Source: Flavobacterium aquidurense (GTDB lineage: Bacteria; Bacteroidota; Bacteroidia; Flavobacteriales; Flavobacteriaceae). From it: 64,000 bases of DNA. Positions 1 through 7,979 of this stretch are shown piece after piece (within the stretch, counting starts at the first letter, position 1; each line of letters begins with the position of its first letter). Location: positions 186,001 to 250,000 of the forward strand of contig NZ_JRLF01000006.1 of NCBI RefSeq assembly GCF_001404985.1, read 5' to 3'. The translations under genes and the position numbers were made by a program. Below the pieces are notes generated by a model. That model saw nothing but the letters and a program-made list of their open reading frames with translations. It had not been told where the DNA came from and did not search any database.

Positions 1-856
1 AAAGAACCATTTTCTCAATTGGGCAAACTAAAATTCCTTCGGCACCAGCCTCTTTTAGTTTGTCGATTACATCCCAAAAAGTGTCTTTATCGATTACAGA
101 GTGAACACTGCTCCAGCCTTCCTGAGCTAATGGCAGAACGGTTAAACTTCTTAAAACCGGTAAAATTTTACCTATTTCATCAATTTTATCGTTTGGTACA
201 TTCATCAGGATATATTTAGAGTTTCTGGCTCTTAAAACTGATTGAATCCTGAATTTCAAGGTATCTATGTGTTTTTGGATCTCGGGAGAAACTTTTGGAG
301 AAACCGCTAATACTGCTTCACTTTTCAGGATTACTTCTACTTCTCTTAAATTATTTTTGAATAAAGTGCTGCCACTGGAAACGATATCTACAATAGCATC
401 TGCAAGGCCAATATTTGGAGCAATTTCTACAGAACCTGAAATTTGGTGAATGTCAACTGTTAATCCAAAAGAATTGAAATATTCATTAACTGTATTAGGA
501 TAAGAAGTTGCTACACGCAAACCTGCAAGATCCTGTATTGAATTGTATTCGAATGTTTTAGGAACAGCAACAGAAACCTTACATTTTGAAAATCCTAATT
601 TCTGAATCACTTCAATATGTTTTCCTTTCTCTACTAACAAATTATCTCCTACAATGGCAAGATCTACAACTCCATCAATTAAATATTGTGGAATATCTGA
701 ATTTCTCAGGTACAAAACTTCCAAGGGAAAATTTGAAGCTTCTGCTTTTAACTGGTCGTTTCCGTTGTTGATCGAAATACCGCAATCTTTTAGGATTTGA
801 ATGCTGTCTTCGTTTAAACGACCTGATTTTTGAATTGCAATTTTTAACGTACTCAT
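1..856 (-). CDS. hisG: ATP phosphoribosyltransferase, long form (cut at left edge)
   Basis: Catalyses the first step of histidine synthesis, joining ATP and PRPP to give phosphoribosyl-ATP. I read the frame by hand from the ATG at 856. It gives the family's opening (STLKIAIQKSGRLNEDS), the PRPP-loop region around DIVSSGSTL, and a C-terminal segment containing EGWSSVHSVI and ending GILVCPIEKMVL. That segment belongs to the long, feedback-inhibited HisG form, which carries a C-terminal histidine-binding domain. About 285 codons are present and no stop is reached, so only the last few residues should be missing. It is the first gene of a leftward his operon and sits directly behind the leader peptide and attenuator described below. 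Confidence 0.93.
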   Translation of the reverse strand, partial: MSTLKIAIQKSGRLNEDSIQILKDCGISINNGNDQLKAEASNFPLEVLYLRNSDIPQYLIDGVVDLAIVGDNLLVEKGKHIEVIQKLGFSKCKVSVAVPKTFEYNSIQDLAGLRVATSYPNTVNEYFNSFGLTVDIHQISGSVEIAPNIGLADAIVDIVSSGSTLFKNNLREVEVILKSEAVLAVSPKVSPEIQKHIDTLKFRIQSVLRARNSKYILMNVPNDKIDEIGKILPVLRSLTVLPLAQEGWSSVHSVIDKDTFWDVIDKLKEAGAEGILVCPIEKMVL

Positions 857-899
857 TTTTTTAGTTTTTGTCGGATTAATAGTTTGAGTACAAAGAATA

Positions 900-938
900 G
901 GAATAAAAAAACCCGTTTGATGTACTCAAACGGGTTTT
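900..938 (-). terminator. his attenuator: intrinsic terminator hairpin before hisG
   Basis: A perfect 13-bp stem (arms 908-920 and 926-938, loop 921-925) is built on CCCGTTTGA/TCAAACGGG. On the minus strand it is followed by a T-rich run at about 901-907, so it is an intrinsic terminator for leftward transcription. It lies between the leader peptide stop (966) and the hisG start (856). An upstream segment, CTCAAGCG at 982-975, can pair with CGTTTGAG (932-925) of the left arm, with one G-T wobble. That pairing would be the antiterminator. Confidence 0.88.
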
Positions 939-965
939 AAAATATGATGATTTACATGCATACCA

Positions 966-1025
966 TTAACACATCGCTTGAGAGCAATAATGAAAATGAT
1001 GATGATGTAATTGAATAGAAATCAT
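966..1025 (-). CDS. His operon leader peptide (19 aa)
   Basis: This short leftward frame reads MISIQLHHHHFHYCSQAMC. Five of its six consecutive codons 7-12 are His (HHHHFH), a composition that has no other easy explanation ahead of hisG. The codons for Ser-Gln-Ala just after the His run (TCT CAA GCG) contain the antiterminator strand. A ribosome stalled at the His codons would leave that strand free, while one that reaches the stop would cover it. A protector stem is also visible, with CATTA-TTGC (992-984) facing GCGA (977-974) and TAATG (968-964). The peptide is a regulatory device with no expected function of its own. Confidence 0.87.
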   Translation of the reverse strand: MISIQLHHHHFHYCSQAMC

Positions 1026-1060
1026 GACTTGGTCTGTTTTTTAATTCTTTGATTCGGTTG

Positions 1061-1092
1061 CAAATATAATAGTTAATTTCATAAAAAAGCAA
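1061..1092 (-). promoter_or_regulatory. Probable his operon promoter
   Basis: On the minus strand, TTG at 1092-1090 is separated by 21 nt from TATATTTG at 1068-1061. This matches the Bacteroidota pattern TTG plus TAnnTTTG. Transcription would begin near 1054, about 30 nt upstream of the leader peptide ATG at 1025. That spacing suits an attenuator leader. Confidence 0.6.
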
Positions 1093-1165
1093 TTTTTAAT
1101 TTAACTTAACGATAGTTTATTGTTAAAAAAAAGTTTGAGAAGCCATTTTATTTGATTTTTTCGAT

Positions 1166-2566
1166 TTACGATAACGATTTCATATTATCATTAAAACTCA
1201 AAATTACGGTTGTTCCTACTCCTATCTCGCTATCGATTTTAAACTTAATATGAAGCAGTTCAGTAATTCTTTTTACGATCGACAATCCCAATCCAGTTCC
1301 TTTAATCTCAGGATGATCTGTTGAATTGGATCTAAAGAACGGATTAAAAATTGTTTCCAGATCTTCTTTTGCAATTCCGATTCCGGTATCTGAAATTTTA
1401 CAAATTATTTTTCCATTTTCTTCTGCAAGTAAAATGGCAATTTCTCCGTCGTCGTTTGTATATTTAATCGCGTTAGAAATAATGTTTCGCAAAATTGTAA
1501 TTACTAAAAAAGTATCTGATTTTGTATAATAATCTTTTTCAGCATCAAATTTAATATTGATTTTTCGATTGTTTATTTTATCAGAATTCAATTTTAAAAC
1601 ATCCAGAATAAGTGCATTTAAGTATACAGATTCTGTAACAATGTTTTTTTTCTGGTTCTCAAAACGTGCCATTAAAAGAAGCTGATCAACCAACATATTC
1701 AAATGATCCACTTCATTTATACAATAATTTATTTTTTCTTCATATTCCTTGTTGTCTCTAGGTTTACGAATCAATACTTCAAGTGTTCCTTTAATAACAG
1801 TCAGAGGCGTTCTTAATTCATGGGAAGCATCTGATGTAAATTGTTTTTCGCGTTCTATAGCATCTTCAATTCGGTTTAATAAATTATTTATGGTTTTAGA
1901 AAGCGTATATAATTCGTCGCGTGTTTTGGGCAACTCTATCCTCGTTTTCAAATTATCCTTCGTAATAATTTTCGAGGTATTGATAATCGCATTTATAGGT
2001 TTTATACTTCTTCCTGCAAAAAAACGGGCTATAAAAAACAGCAATATCAAAATACCTAAAAAGGATAAACACATGATATCAAATAAATTATTCAATACCA
2101 TTTTAGAATCCGCCAAAGACATGGCTACAATTACATATCCTATTTTTTTGTTTTTAATATGAAGCGGAACCTGAATTTGTCTGATGGCGTGATCTCCCAT
2201 TTTGGTATCAAATAATTCAAAGTCTTCTACTGAATCATTAAACTCCAGTGTTTCAGTTTTAAGATTTGGCGCTTTTTCTATAATTTTCTTGTTTACATCC
2301 AGAAATTCAACAAATACAGGATTTACATCTACCGTATTATGTTCCCGTTCTTTCCATTCTTCTTCGTCAATAAGGATTACTTTGTTTCCCACTTCTTTGA
2401 TTTCATCGAGATGGTTCTGAATTTCGACCTTGATATTTTCGTCGATATGGCTATAAACGGTGTGTTTTACAATAGAATATATAACCGAAAAAACTGCTGC
2501 AATCAGTAAACCGGTAGTAATAATATAATTTAGGGCAATTCTATTTTTAAAGGAAAGTTGTAACAT
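1166..2566 (-). CDS. Sensor histidine kinase (HAMP, HisKA, HATPase)
   Basis: A 466-aa membrane sensor kinase of the EnvZ/CpxA type. TM1 spans about residues 12-33, a periplasmic sensor region about 35-160, and TM2 about 162-184; a HAMP linker (SIKPINAII) follows. The H-box SHELRTPLTVIK places the phospho-acceptor at His249. The ATP-binding domain has the N-box (NIISNAIKYT, near 361-370), G1 (DTGIGI, 393) and G2 (GTGLGLS, 423). All catalytic motifs are intact. The start codon directly abuts the stop of the response regulator gene, so the two are co-transcribed and presumably form a cognate pair. The inducing signal cannot be read from the sequence. Confidence 0.93.
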   Translation of the reverse strand: MLQLSFKNRIALNYIITTGLLIAAVFSVIYSIVKHTVYSHIDENIKVEIQNHLDEIKEVGNKVILIDEEEWKEREHNTVDVNPVFVEFLDVNKKIIEKAPNLKTETLEFNDSVEDFELFDTKMGDHAIRQIQVPLHIKNKKIGYVIVAMSLADSKMVLNNLFDIMCLSFLGILILLFFIARFFAGRSIKPINAIINTSKIITKDNLKTRIELPKTRDELYTLSKTINNLLNRIEDAIEREKQFTSDASHELRTPLTVIKGTLEVLIRKPRDNKEYEEKINYCINEVDHLNMLVDQLLLMARFENQKKNIVTESVYLNALILDVLKLNSDKINNRKINIKFDAEKDYYTKSDTFLVITILRNIISNAIKYTNDDGEIAILLAEENGKIICKISDTGIGIAKEDLETIFNPFFRSNSTDHPEIKGTGLGLSIVKRITELLHIKFKIDSEIGVGTTVILSFNDNMKSLS

Positions 2567-3232
2567 TTATAAGTCGTTAGCGATATAACCTATACCGCGA
2601 ATTGTTTTAATATAATCTTCTTCAATTTTAAGATTGAGTTTTTTTCGAATCGCATTCATAAAAACATCAATTACACCGGTATCATATTCAAAATTAATCT
2701 CCCAGACATCTTTTAAAATTTGATTTCTTGTACAAACTTTTCCTTTATTTTTTATTAAATAGGTCAATAGTTCAAACTCACGTTGTGTGAGCGCTATTTC
2801 CTCTTCATTTTTCAGGACAATATGTTTAGATAAATCCATTTTTATAGTTCCTAACGTCAGAATTTCAGATCCTTTTTGATTTCTAAAATGAATTTTAATT
2901 CGTTCAACCAATTCTTCAAAACTAAAAGGCTTTTTTATATAATCATTGGCACCGGCTTTTAAACCTTCTATCGTTTCCTGAACAGTATCTTTTGCAGTCA
3001 GAAAAATAATTGGCGTAGTCTGATCTTTAACCCTAATGGCTTTGCATAAATCCAGACCATTAATTTTTGGCAGCATCCAATCTAACAAAATCAAGTCAAA
3101 TTTCTGATTCTGAACCAGTTCAAAACCTTTTGATCCATCATTTGCTGTTGTAACCTGATAACCTTCTTCTTGCAAACCTTGTTGCAAAAACTGAACAATA
3201 CCTAACTCATCTTCAACTATTAAAATATGCAT
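2567..3232 (-). CDS. OmpR/PhoB-family response regulator
   Basis: A 221-aa two-domain regulator. The N-terminal receiver domain has the acidic pair E7/D8, phospho-acceptor Asp51 (LLDWMLP), the conserved Thr (FLTAKD) and Lys (KKPF). The C-terminal half is a winged-helix Trans_reg_C domain with the typical LTQREFELLTYL and the ending TIRGIGYIA. It is the first gene of the pair with the downstream kinase. A TATCTTTG element at 3269-3262 on the minus strand fits the Bacteroidota -7 box about 30 nt upstream of the start, although I see no well-spaced TTG. The targets are unknown. Confidence 0.93.
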   Translation of the reverse strand: MHILIVEDELGIVQFLQQGLQEEGYQVTTANDGSKGFELVQNQKFDLILLDWMLPKINGLDLCKAIRVKDQTTPIIFLTAKDTVQETIEGLKAGANDYIKKPFSFEELVERIKIHFRNQKGSEILTLGTIKMDLSKHIVLKNEEEIALTQREFELLTYLIKNKGKVCTRNQILKDVWEINFEYDTGVIDVFMNAIRKKLNLKIEEDYIKTIRGIGYIANDL

Positions 3233-3420
3233 TTGCCTTTTCTAATTATGTTTTTATGATTCAAAGATAGATATTTTACCTTTCAGAAATGTCTTAAAAC
3301 CATTAGAATAGCGAAAACAATATCATCTTAAGTAAATTTTAAGTTTACACTAAGCAAGGTAAAAGCATAACTTCATCAGGAACTAATTTATCAGAATTAA
3401 TTTTGTAAAAAAATAACTTC

Positions 3421-5511
3421 ATGGTCATTTACAAAAAACTTTCTCCATTTTACAATCTTGCTTTATTCTATTTTATTGTAAGTTTTTTATTGCGAATCGT
3501 TTTATTTTTTCATCCGATAACGCAAAGTTCATTCAGCATTCTTGAAAGCCTGAAAATCTTTAGTCTAGGACTAATCTCAGACTTTTTTGTATTTATCATT
3601 GCGAGTGTCTTTTTATGGTTGTATTTGATTTTTATTTCAAATTCTAAATACAACAAACCTTCCGGTTATATTATTCTTGGGTTCCTTGCTGCTTTATTTA
3701 TATATGTTGCTTCAGGAAAAAGTATTTTAGATGAATATGGAGGTGCTTTGCCACGAATTGTTTTAATTTTTATTGGCATTAAAATGGCGCTTTTTTCTCT
3801 TTTGCTATTTCTTCCTACATTAAGAGATGAGATCAGGTATTGGTTATTTGCCTTTGTAATGTTCTTGTATGTTTTACTGATTCTACAAAATGGTTTAAGC
3901 GAATATTTCTTTTGGAATGAGTTTGGTGTTAAATACAACTTTATAGCTGTAAACTATTTAATTTATACGAATGAGGTTATTGGAAATATTATGCAGTCAT
4001 ATCCTGTAATTCCAATTTTTTCGGGTTTATTTTTAGTAACCGGAATTGTAACTTATTTTATTCTGAAAGGATCAAAAAAGTATATTGATGAGATTCCGAC
4101 TTTTAATGAAAAAATAAAAATTAGCGGAATCTATATTGTTTTGTTTTTGATTTCTCTGGTTGCAATACCTGCTTTTGCAAAAACAGAAAATTCGAAAAAC
4201 GTTTTTGTGAATGAATTACAAGCTAACGGATTATATAAATTCTATCTGGCTTTTCAGAATAACAAACTGGATTATTTTAAGTTCTATAAAACATTGCCTT
4301 CTGAAAAAGCTTATTCACTTTTAAAACAACAATTTCCAGCAATTTCAGGAGAAAACACCCATCGTATTATTTCAAGCGATTCTCTTGAAAATCATAAAAA
4401 TGTTGTTTTGATTACCATCGAAAGTTATAGTGCGGAGTTCATGAAGATGTATGGAAACAAACAAAATATCACTCCGTTTCTGGATAGTTTAGCACAAAAA
4501 AGTGTACAGTTTACTAATCTTTATGCTGCCGGAAACAGGACTGTTCGCGGACTTGAAGCGGTGACTTTGTGTTTACCTCCAACTGCAGGCGAAAGTGTCG
4601 TAAAAAGAGAAGACAATAAAAATAAATTTTCAACAGGATCCATTTTTAAGGATAAAGGTTATAATGTGAAATTTATGTATGGCGGAGATGCATTTTTTGA
4701 TAATATGCAGGATTTCTATTCCGGAAATGGCTATGAGATTATAGACAAATCAAGCTTTACGCCTGAAGAAATCACATTTTCAAACGTTTGGGGTGTTTGT
4801 GATGAAGACATGTACAACAAGGCTATAAAGGTAATGAATACTGAAGCAAAGGAAAACAAACCGTTTTTTAATCATATCATGACAGTTAGTAATCACAGGC
4901 CTTTTACGTATCCTAATAATAAAATTGATATTCCCGGGGACATTAAATCCCGTGATGGGGGTGTGAAATATACGGATTATGCTTTGCGAAAATTCTTTGC
5001 AATGGCAAGCAAACAACCCTGGTTCAAAAATACGATGTTTGTAATTGTTGCTGATCATTGTGCATCCAGTGCAGGAAAAACACAGCTTCCGCTAGACAAA
5101 TACAGAATTCCGGCTTTTATTTACAATACAGATTTAAAACCAACAAAATACAATCAGTTAATGTCGCAAATTGATCTTATGCCTACACTTTTTGGTTTAC
5201 TTCATTTTAGTTACGAAAGTAAGTTTTTTGGTCAGGATGTTTTAAAACCGGATTATAAACCAAGAGCTTTTATTGCTACTTATCAGGATCTTGGCTTAAT
5301 AAAAGATAATATTCTAACGATTTTATCGCCTAAACAACAAGTAAGGCAATTTCAACTGAACTTAGAAACTAAAGAAGGTGTTGCGCCTGAATATCAAATT
5401 GATTATAATGAAAAATGCATGAAAACCGAAAGAACTGATTTGGTAAATGAAACGATTTCTTTTTATCAAACGGCTTCAGATATGTTGAAGAAAAAGAAAT
5501 ATCAGAAATAA
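3421..5511 (+). CDS. LtaS-like membrane sulfatase-fold transferase
   Basis: A 696-aa protein of the alkaline phosphatase/sulfatase superfamily (PF00884), of the lipoteichoic-acid synthase/MdoB type. About five hydrophobic helices occupy residues 10-255. The extracytoplasmic catalytic domain runs from about 325 to 650, with metal-site Glu334 (TIESYSAEF), nucleophile Thr374 (GNRTVRGLE) and the late motif VADHCASS. Family members move phosphoglycerol or phosphoethanolamine onto envelope polymers. A Gram-negative bacterium has no lipoteichoic acid, so the acceptor here is unknown and may be a glycolipid or glycan. The gene stands alone, divergent from the two-component pair. Confidence 0.85.
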   Translation: MVIYKKLSPFYNLALFYFIVSFLLRIVLFFHPITQSSFSILESLKIFSLGLISDFFVFIIASVFLWLYLIFISNSKYNKPSGYIILGFLAALFIYVASGKSILDEYGGALPRIVLIFIGIKMALFSLLLFLPTLRDEIRYWLFAFVMFLYVLLILQNGLSEYFFWNEFGVKYNFIAVNYLIYTNEVIGNIMQSYPVIPIFSGLFLVTGIVTYFILKGSKKYIDEIPTFNEKIKISGIYIVLFLISLVAIPAFAKTENSKNVFVNELQANGLYKFYLAFQNNKLDYFKFYKTLPSEKAYSLLKQQFPAISGENTHRIISSDSLENHKNVVLITIESYSAEFMKMYGNKQNITPFLDSLAQKSVQFTNLYAAGNRTVRGLEAVTLCLPPTAGESVVKREDNKNKFSTGSIFKDKGYNVKFMYGGDAFFDNMQDFYSGNGYEIIDKSSFTPEEITFSNVWGVCDEDMYNKAIKVMNTEAKENKPFFNHIMTVSNHRPFTYPNNKIDIPGDIKSRDGGVKYTDYALRKFFAMASKQPWFKNTMFVIVADHCASSAGKTQLPLDKYRIPAFIYNTDLKPTKYNQLMSQIDLMPTLFGLLHFSYESKFFGQDVLKPDYKPRAFIATYQDLGLIKDNILTILSPKQQVRQFQLNLETKEGVAPEYQIDYNEKCMKTERTDLVNETISFYQTASDMLKKKKYQK

Positions 5512-5768
5512 ATAAAATTCAAATGCGACGGAATAGCGCAAGGATGACGCGGATTTAACTGATTTACGCTGGTTTTATTTATTGTAATGTTTGTTTGTTA
5601 TCTCTTGCTTTAAAATTAAATATCTTACGAAAACGAGTGCCATAGCCCTGATAGAAGCGGTATCCTTTTATTTTTTTTCTTTAGAAAAAATAAAAGATAC
5701 AAGCGTCCCGAAGCTTCGGGAGCAGGAAATAGCTCCTAATCCTTAAAATTCGATTATATAAAACAATA
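5512..5768. other. Gene-free stretch with bipartite repeat element (copy A)
   Basis: This non-coding stretch lies between the LtaS-like gene and a terminator. At 5641-5735 it holds a structured repeat. Its left arm reads AGCCCTGATAGAAGCGG followed by TATCC. A hairpin pairing CTTTTATTTTTT with AAAAAATAAAAG comes next, then GATACAAGC, then a 16-nt perfect palindrome TCCCGAAGCTTCGGGA at about 5706-5721, then GCAGGAAATAGCTCC. A second copy is at 41155-41217 on the minus strand. I see no coding potential here. Confidence 0.6.
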
Positions 5769-5769
5769 A

Positions 5770-5803
5770 AAAAGCCTCAAATTCAAATGAATCTGAGGCT
5801 TTT
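5770..5803. terminator. Bidirectional terminator
   Basis: The stem AAAAGCCTCA (5770-5779) / TGAGGCTTTT (5794-5803) has an inner stem ATTCA/TGAAT, and A- and T-runs lie outside both arms. It sits between the converging ends of the LtaS-like gene and the S1/P1 nuclease gene, so it can serve both. Confidence 0.8.
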
Positions 5804-5839
5804 ATTATTTAAATCAGTTACTAAGACTGTAAACTCTGT

Positions 5840-6838
5840 TTAGTCGTTTTGATTTTTCATTCCGAATAAGTTTCCTTGCTGAAATAATTGTAAATCATCT
5901 CGTAAAGACTGGTAGTTTCTTTGTGTAACCGCCGGTGCATCTAAGTCACTTAAATCTGGTTTTCCTGCATTTACCCAAGCAGTATACCAAAAACTTGCTG
6001 TAGCAGTAATCGCTTTTTTCATTTGGCTTTCAACCATTCCGTTTAGCTCTTCGTGTAGTTTTTTAGCATACTCATCAGAGAAAACAGCTGTATTATATTT
6101 GCTTTTTAATACTTTTCCGTCAGCATCCATTTTATAAACCTTGGCTTCAGGAGTTGCTGTTCTAAGCTTTTTATCAATGTCTAATAATGGCTTAGCTAAA
6201 CTATGTGTATCATTAATCATATCCCAGATTGCTTTATGAACATCTGCATAATATTGTGCTTGCGGAACATTTAGCTTGTAATTTTTAGCAAATAACTCAG
6301 GAAGTCTGCTTTCCCAAAGTGAATGAATCCCTTTTTGATCACTTAATTGACCATCATGATTAGCAGAAGTATGCAATGGCATATGTGCGTCGCCAATATA
6401 ATGACCCAAGTCTGCAGCAAGAAACAAGATTTCAGCTCTGTTTTTATCTTTAAAAGCTTTTGTTAATTTTGCCATCATATCCTCTAAATACCAAGGCAAA
6501 ATACCATTATCATTCAGGAATTTAGCATCGTATTTTTTCTTTGCTGCTTCCAGAGTTTGAGGTATACTGTCTACTGCTCCAAAATTTTCCATATCAAAAT
6601 AATGTCTCGGATTTTCGTCTTTATAGTTTAAAGCATATTTGCGAATATCCGGTACAGAAGCTTCCTGCGTAATAAAATCGATGTGATTGTAAAAAAACAC
6701 CTGTAGCGATTGAGGCAAAGCCATAACGGCAGCTTTATTAATACGTTCGTGACCAACAATTCCCCAGGATAATGTCAAAAAACCAATTGCCAATGCGAAT
6801 AATGCGATCAGTCTTGGTTTCATTTTAAAGTTTTTCAT
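5840..6838 (-). CDS. S1/P1-family zinc nuclease, secreted
   Basis: A 332-aa protein. Residues 1-24 form a Sec signal peptide, and the mature protein would begin at Trp25 in WGIVGHERI. In this family the N-terminal Trp of the mature enzyme itself ligates zinc. More zinc-ligand segments follow, including His30 and the cluster DLGHYIGDAHMPLH in the middle of the protein. S1/P1 enzymes cleave single-stranded DNA and RNA and are related to phospholipase C. A periplasmic or extracellular nutrient-scavenging role is likely but is inference. The gene has its own probable promoter (6859-6887) and appears to be monocistronic. Confidence 0.85.
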   Translation of the reverse strand: MKNFKMKPRLIALFALAIGFLTLSWGIVGHERINKAAVMALPQSLQVFFYNHIDFITQEASVPDIRKYALNYKDENPRHYFDMENFGAVDSIPQTLEAAKKKYDAKFLNDNGILPWYLEDMMAKLTKAFKDKNRAEILFLAADLGHYIGDAHMPLHTSANHDGQLSDQKGIHSLWESRLPELFAKNYKLNVPQAQYYADVHKAIWDMINDTHSLAKPLLDIDKKLRTATPEAKVYKMDADGKVLKSKYNTAVFSDEYAKKLHEELNGMVESQMKKAITATASFWYTAWVNAGKPDLSDLDAPAVTQRNYQSLRDDLQLFQQGNLFGMKNQND

Positions 6839-6858
6839 TTGTAATTTTGTTTGAGGTG

Positions 6859-6887
6859 CAAATTTATTTTATTTAAGCATAATTCAA
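6859..6887 (-). promoter_or_regulatory. Probable promoter of the S1/P1 nuclease gene
   Basis: On the minus strand, TTG at 6887-6885, an 18-nt gap and TAAATTTG at 6866-6859 match the Bacteroidota consensus. The ATG is 21 nt downstream of the -7 box. Confidence 0.55.
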
Positions 6888-7012
6888 AACAATACCAATG
6901 AATATTGTGATATTTTAATTCCTTTTAATTTTTAAAGACAATAAATGATATAAGTTTAAATTAAAAGTTTCTTTGTAAATTCGTTTTGTTTTTATTCTAA
7001 ATTTTAAAATTT

Positions 7013-7969
7013 ATGCGCCCTATTTATTTAAGTGTTCTTTTCTTTTTATTTTCTTCTGTTTGCTTTGCTCAGGATGATGATCTTGTACAATTAAAAAATG
7101 TCAGTGATACTATTTTAAATACGAAAAGGCAACTACAGGTTAAGAATCCGTTTGATGCTGTAAAAACAATGCAAAAGTTGTTTCCGGGTAAATTATATAC
7201 TATGTCAGACCATAATACTTTTGTGAGCTGGAAATGTAAAAGCTGTAAACCCGTTGCATATATTGACGCAAATGGCGAAGAAGGAGATCAAATGTTTCCA
7301 TATACAGAAGGTGTAGCTACAAGATTGCTCACTACAATTGATTACTCTGATTCAAAAGGAAATCAATTTAAGTTTCTGGTATTTAATCATTCTGTTTATG
7401 ACGCAGATGGATTGCAAACGAGCAGGTTTACCGGCGGCCTTTTAAGTATCGCTAAATTTGTAAAAAATGATAATATCTGGGAAATGAAATCTTTTCAGCC
7501 TGCTATTCAGGCTTTTGGTTCTTTTGCTCAGGCTCCAGTACCCAAATTAGTACAAATTGGTGAAGATCAATATGCTTTGACCCTTGTACATGCCAATGGC
7601 GGCGGCGGTGCACCATATTCCGGCTATCTTTATCTTCTTGTAGGTTTTGATGGAAAATACCAACCTTTAATGGAAGTTAATTATTATAGTCTTTTTAATA
7701 GCAGCAGCTCAGATTGGTCAAGTATTTACACTGTGGTTAATGATAACAGTAAAAAGTTTTTTCGTGATTTTATCATTACAACAACAGGTTCATATAAAAA
7801 AGCAAAAGGTACTGAGGATGACTATGAAGTAGATTTGCCTGCTGAAATTGCTACATTGGCTAAAACTAAAAAGCAATTTAATTTTGTAATCGAAAGACGT
7901 TTTTCATTTAAAGGAAAACATTACAGCATTGTTGGTAAACCAACTGTAAAATTTTCGAATGTAAAATAA
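7013..7969 (+). CDS. Secreted protein of unknown function
   Basis: A 318-aa protein that I do not recognise. A clear Sec signal peptide (LSVLFFLFSSVCFAQ) covers residues 1-19 and is cleaved after Ala-Gln or nearby. The mature part is moderately charged and rich in aromatic residues and short beta-like segments, with one CxxC-like pair (WKCKSCKP, near 75-80) and a glycine run (ANGGGGAPYSG). No enzyme motif is apparent. It ends only about 10 bp from the convergent YeiH-family gene and has no clear partner gene. A periplasmic location is likely. Confidence 0.7.
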   Translation: MRPIYLSVLFFLFSSVCFAQDDDLVQLKNVSDTILNTKRQLQVKNPFDAVKTMQKLFPGKLYTMSDHNTFVSWKCKSCKPVAYIDANGEEGDQMFPYTEGVATRLLTTIDYSDSKGNQFKFLVFNHSVYDADGLQTSRFTGGLLSIAKFVKNDNIWEMKSFQPAIQAFGSFAQAPVPKLVQIGEDQYALTLVHANGGGGAPYSGYLYLLVGFDGKYQPLMEVNYYSLFNSSSSDWSSIYTVVNDNSKKFFRDFIITTTGSYKKAKGTEDDYEVDLPAEIATLAKTKKQFNFVIERRFSFKGKHYSIVGKPTVKFSNVK

Positions 7970-7979
7970 AATATCTTTT

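Noticed and set aside
1104..1124. Hairpin TTAACGATA/TATTGTTAA as terminator of the histidine kinase gene
   Set aside because: No T-run follows on the minus strand, and the stem is AT-rich with a wobble pair.
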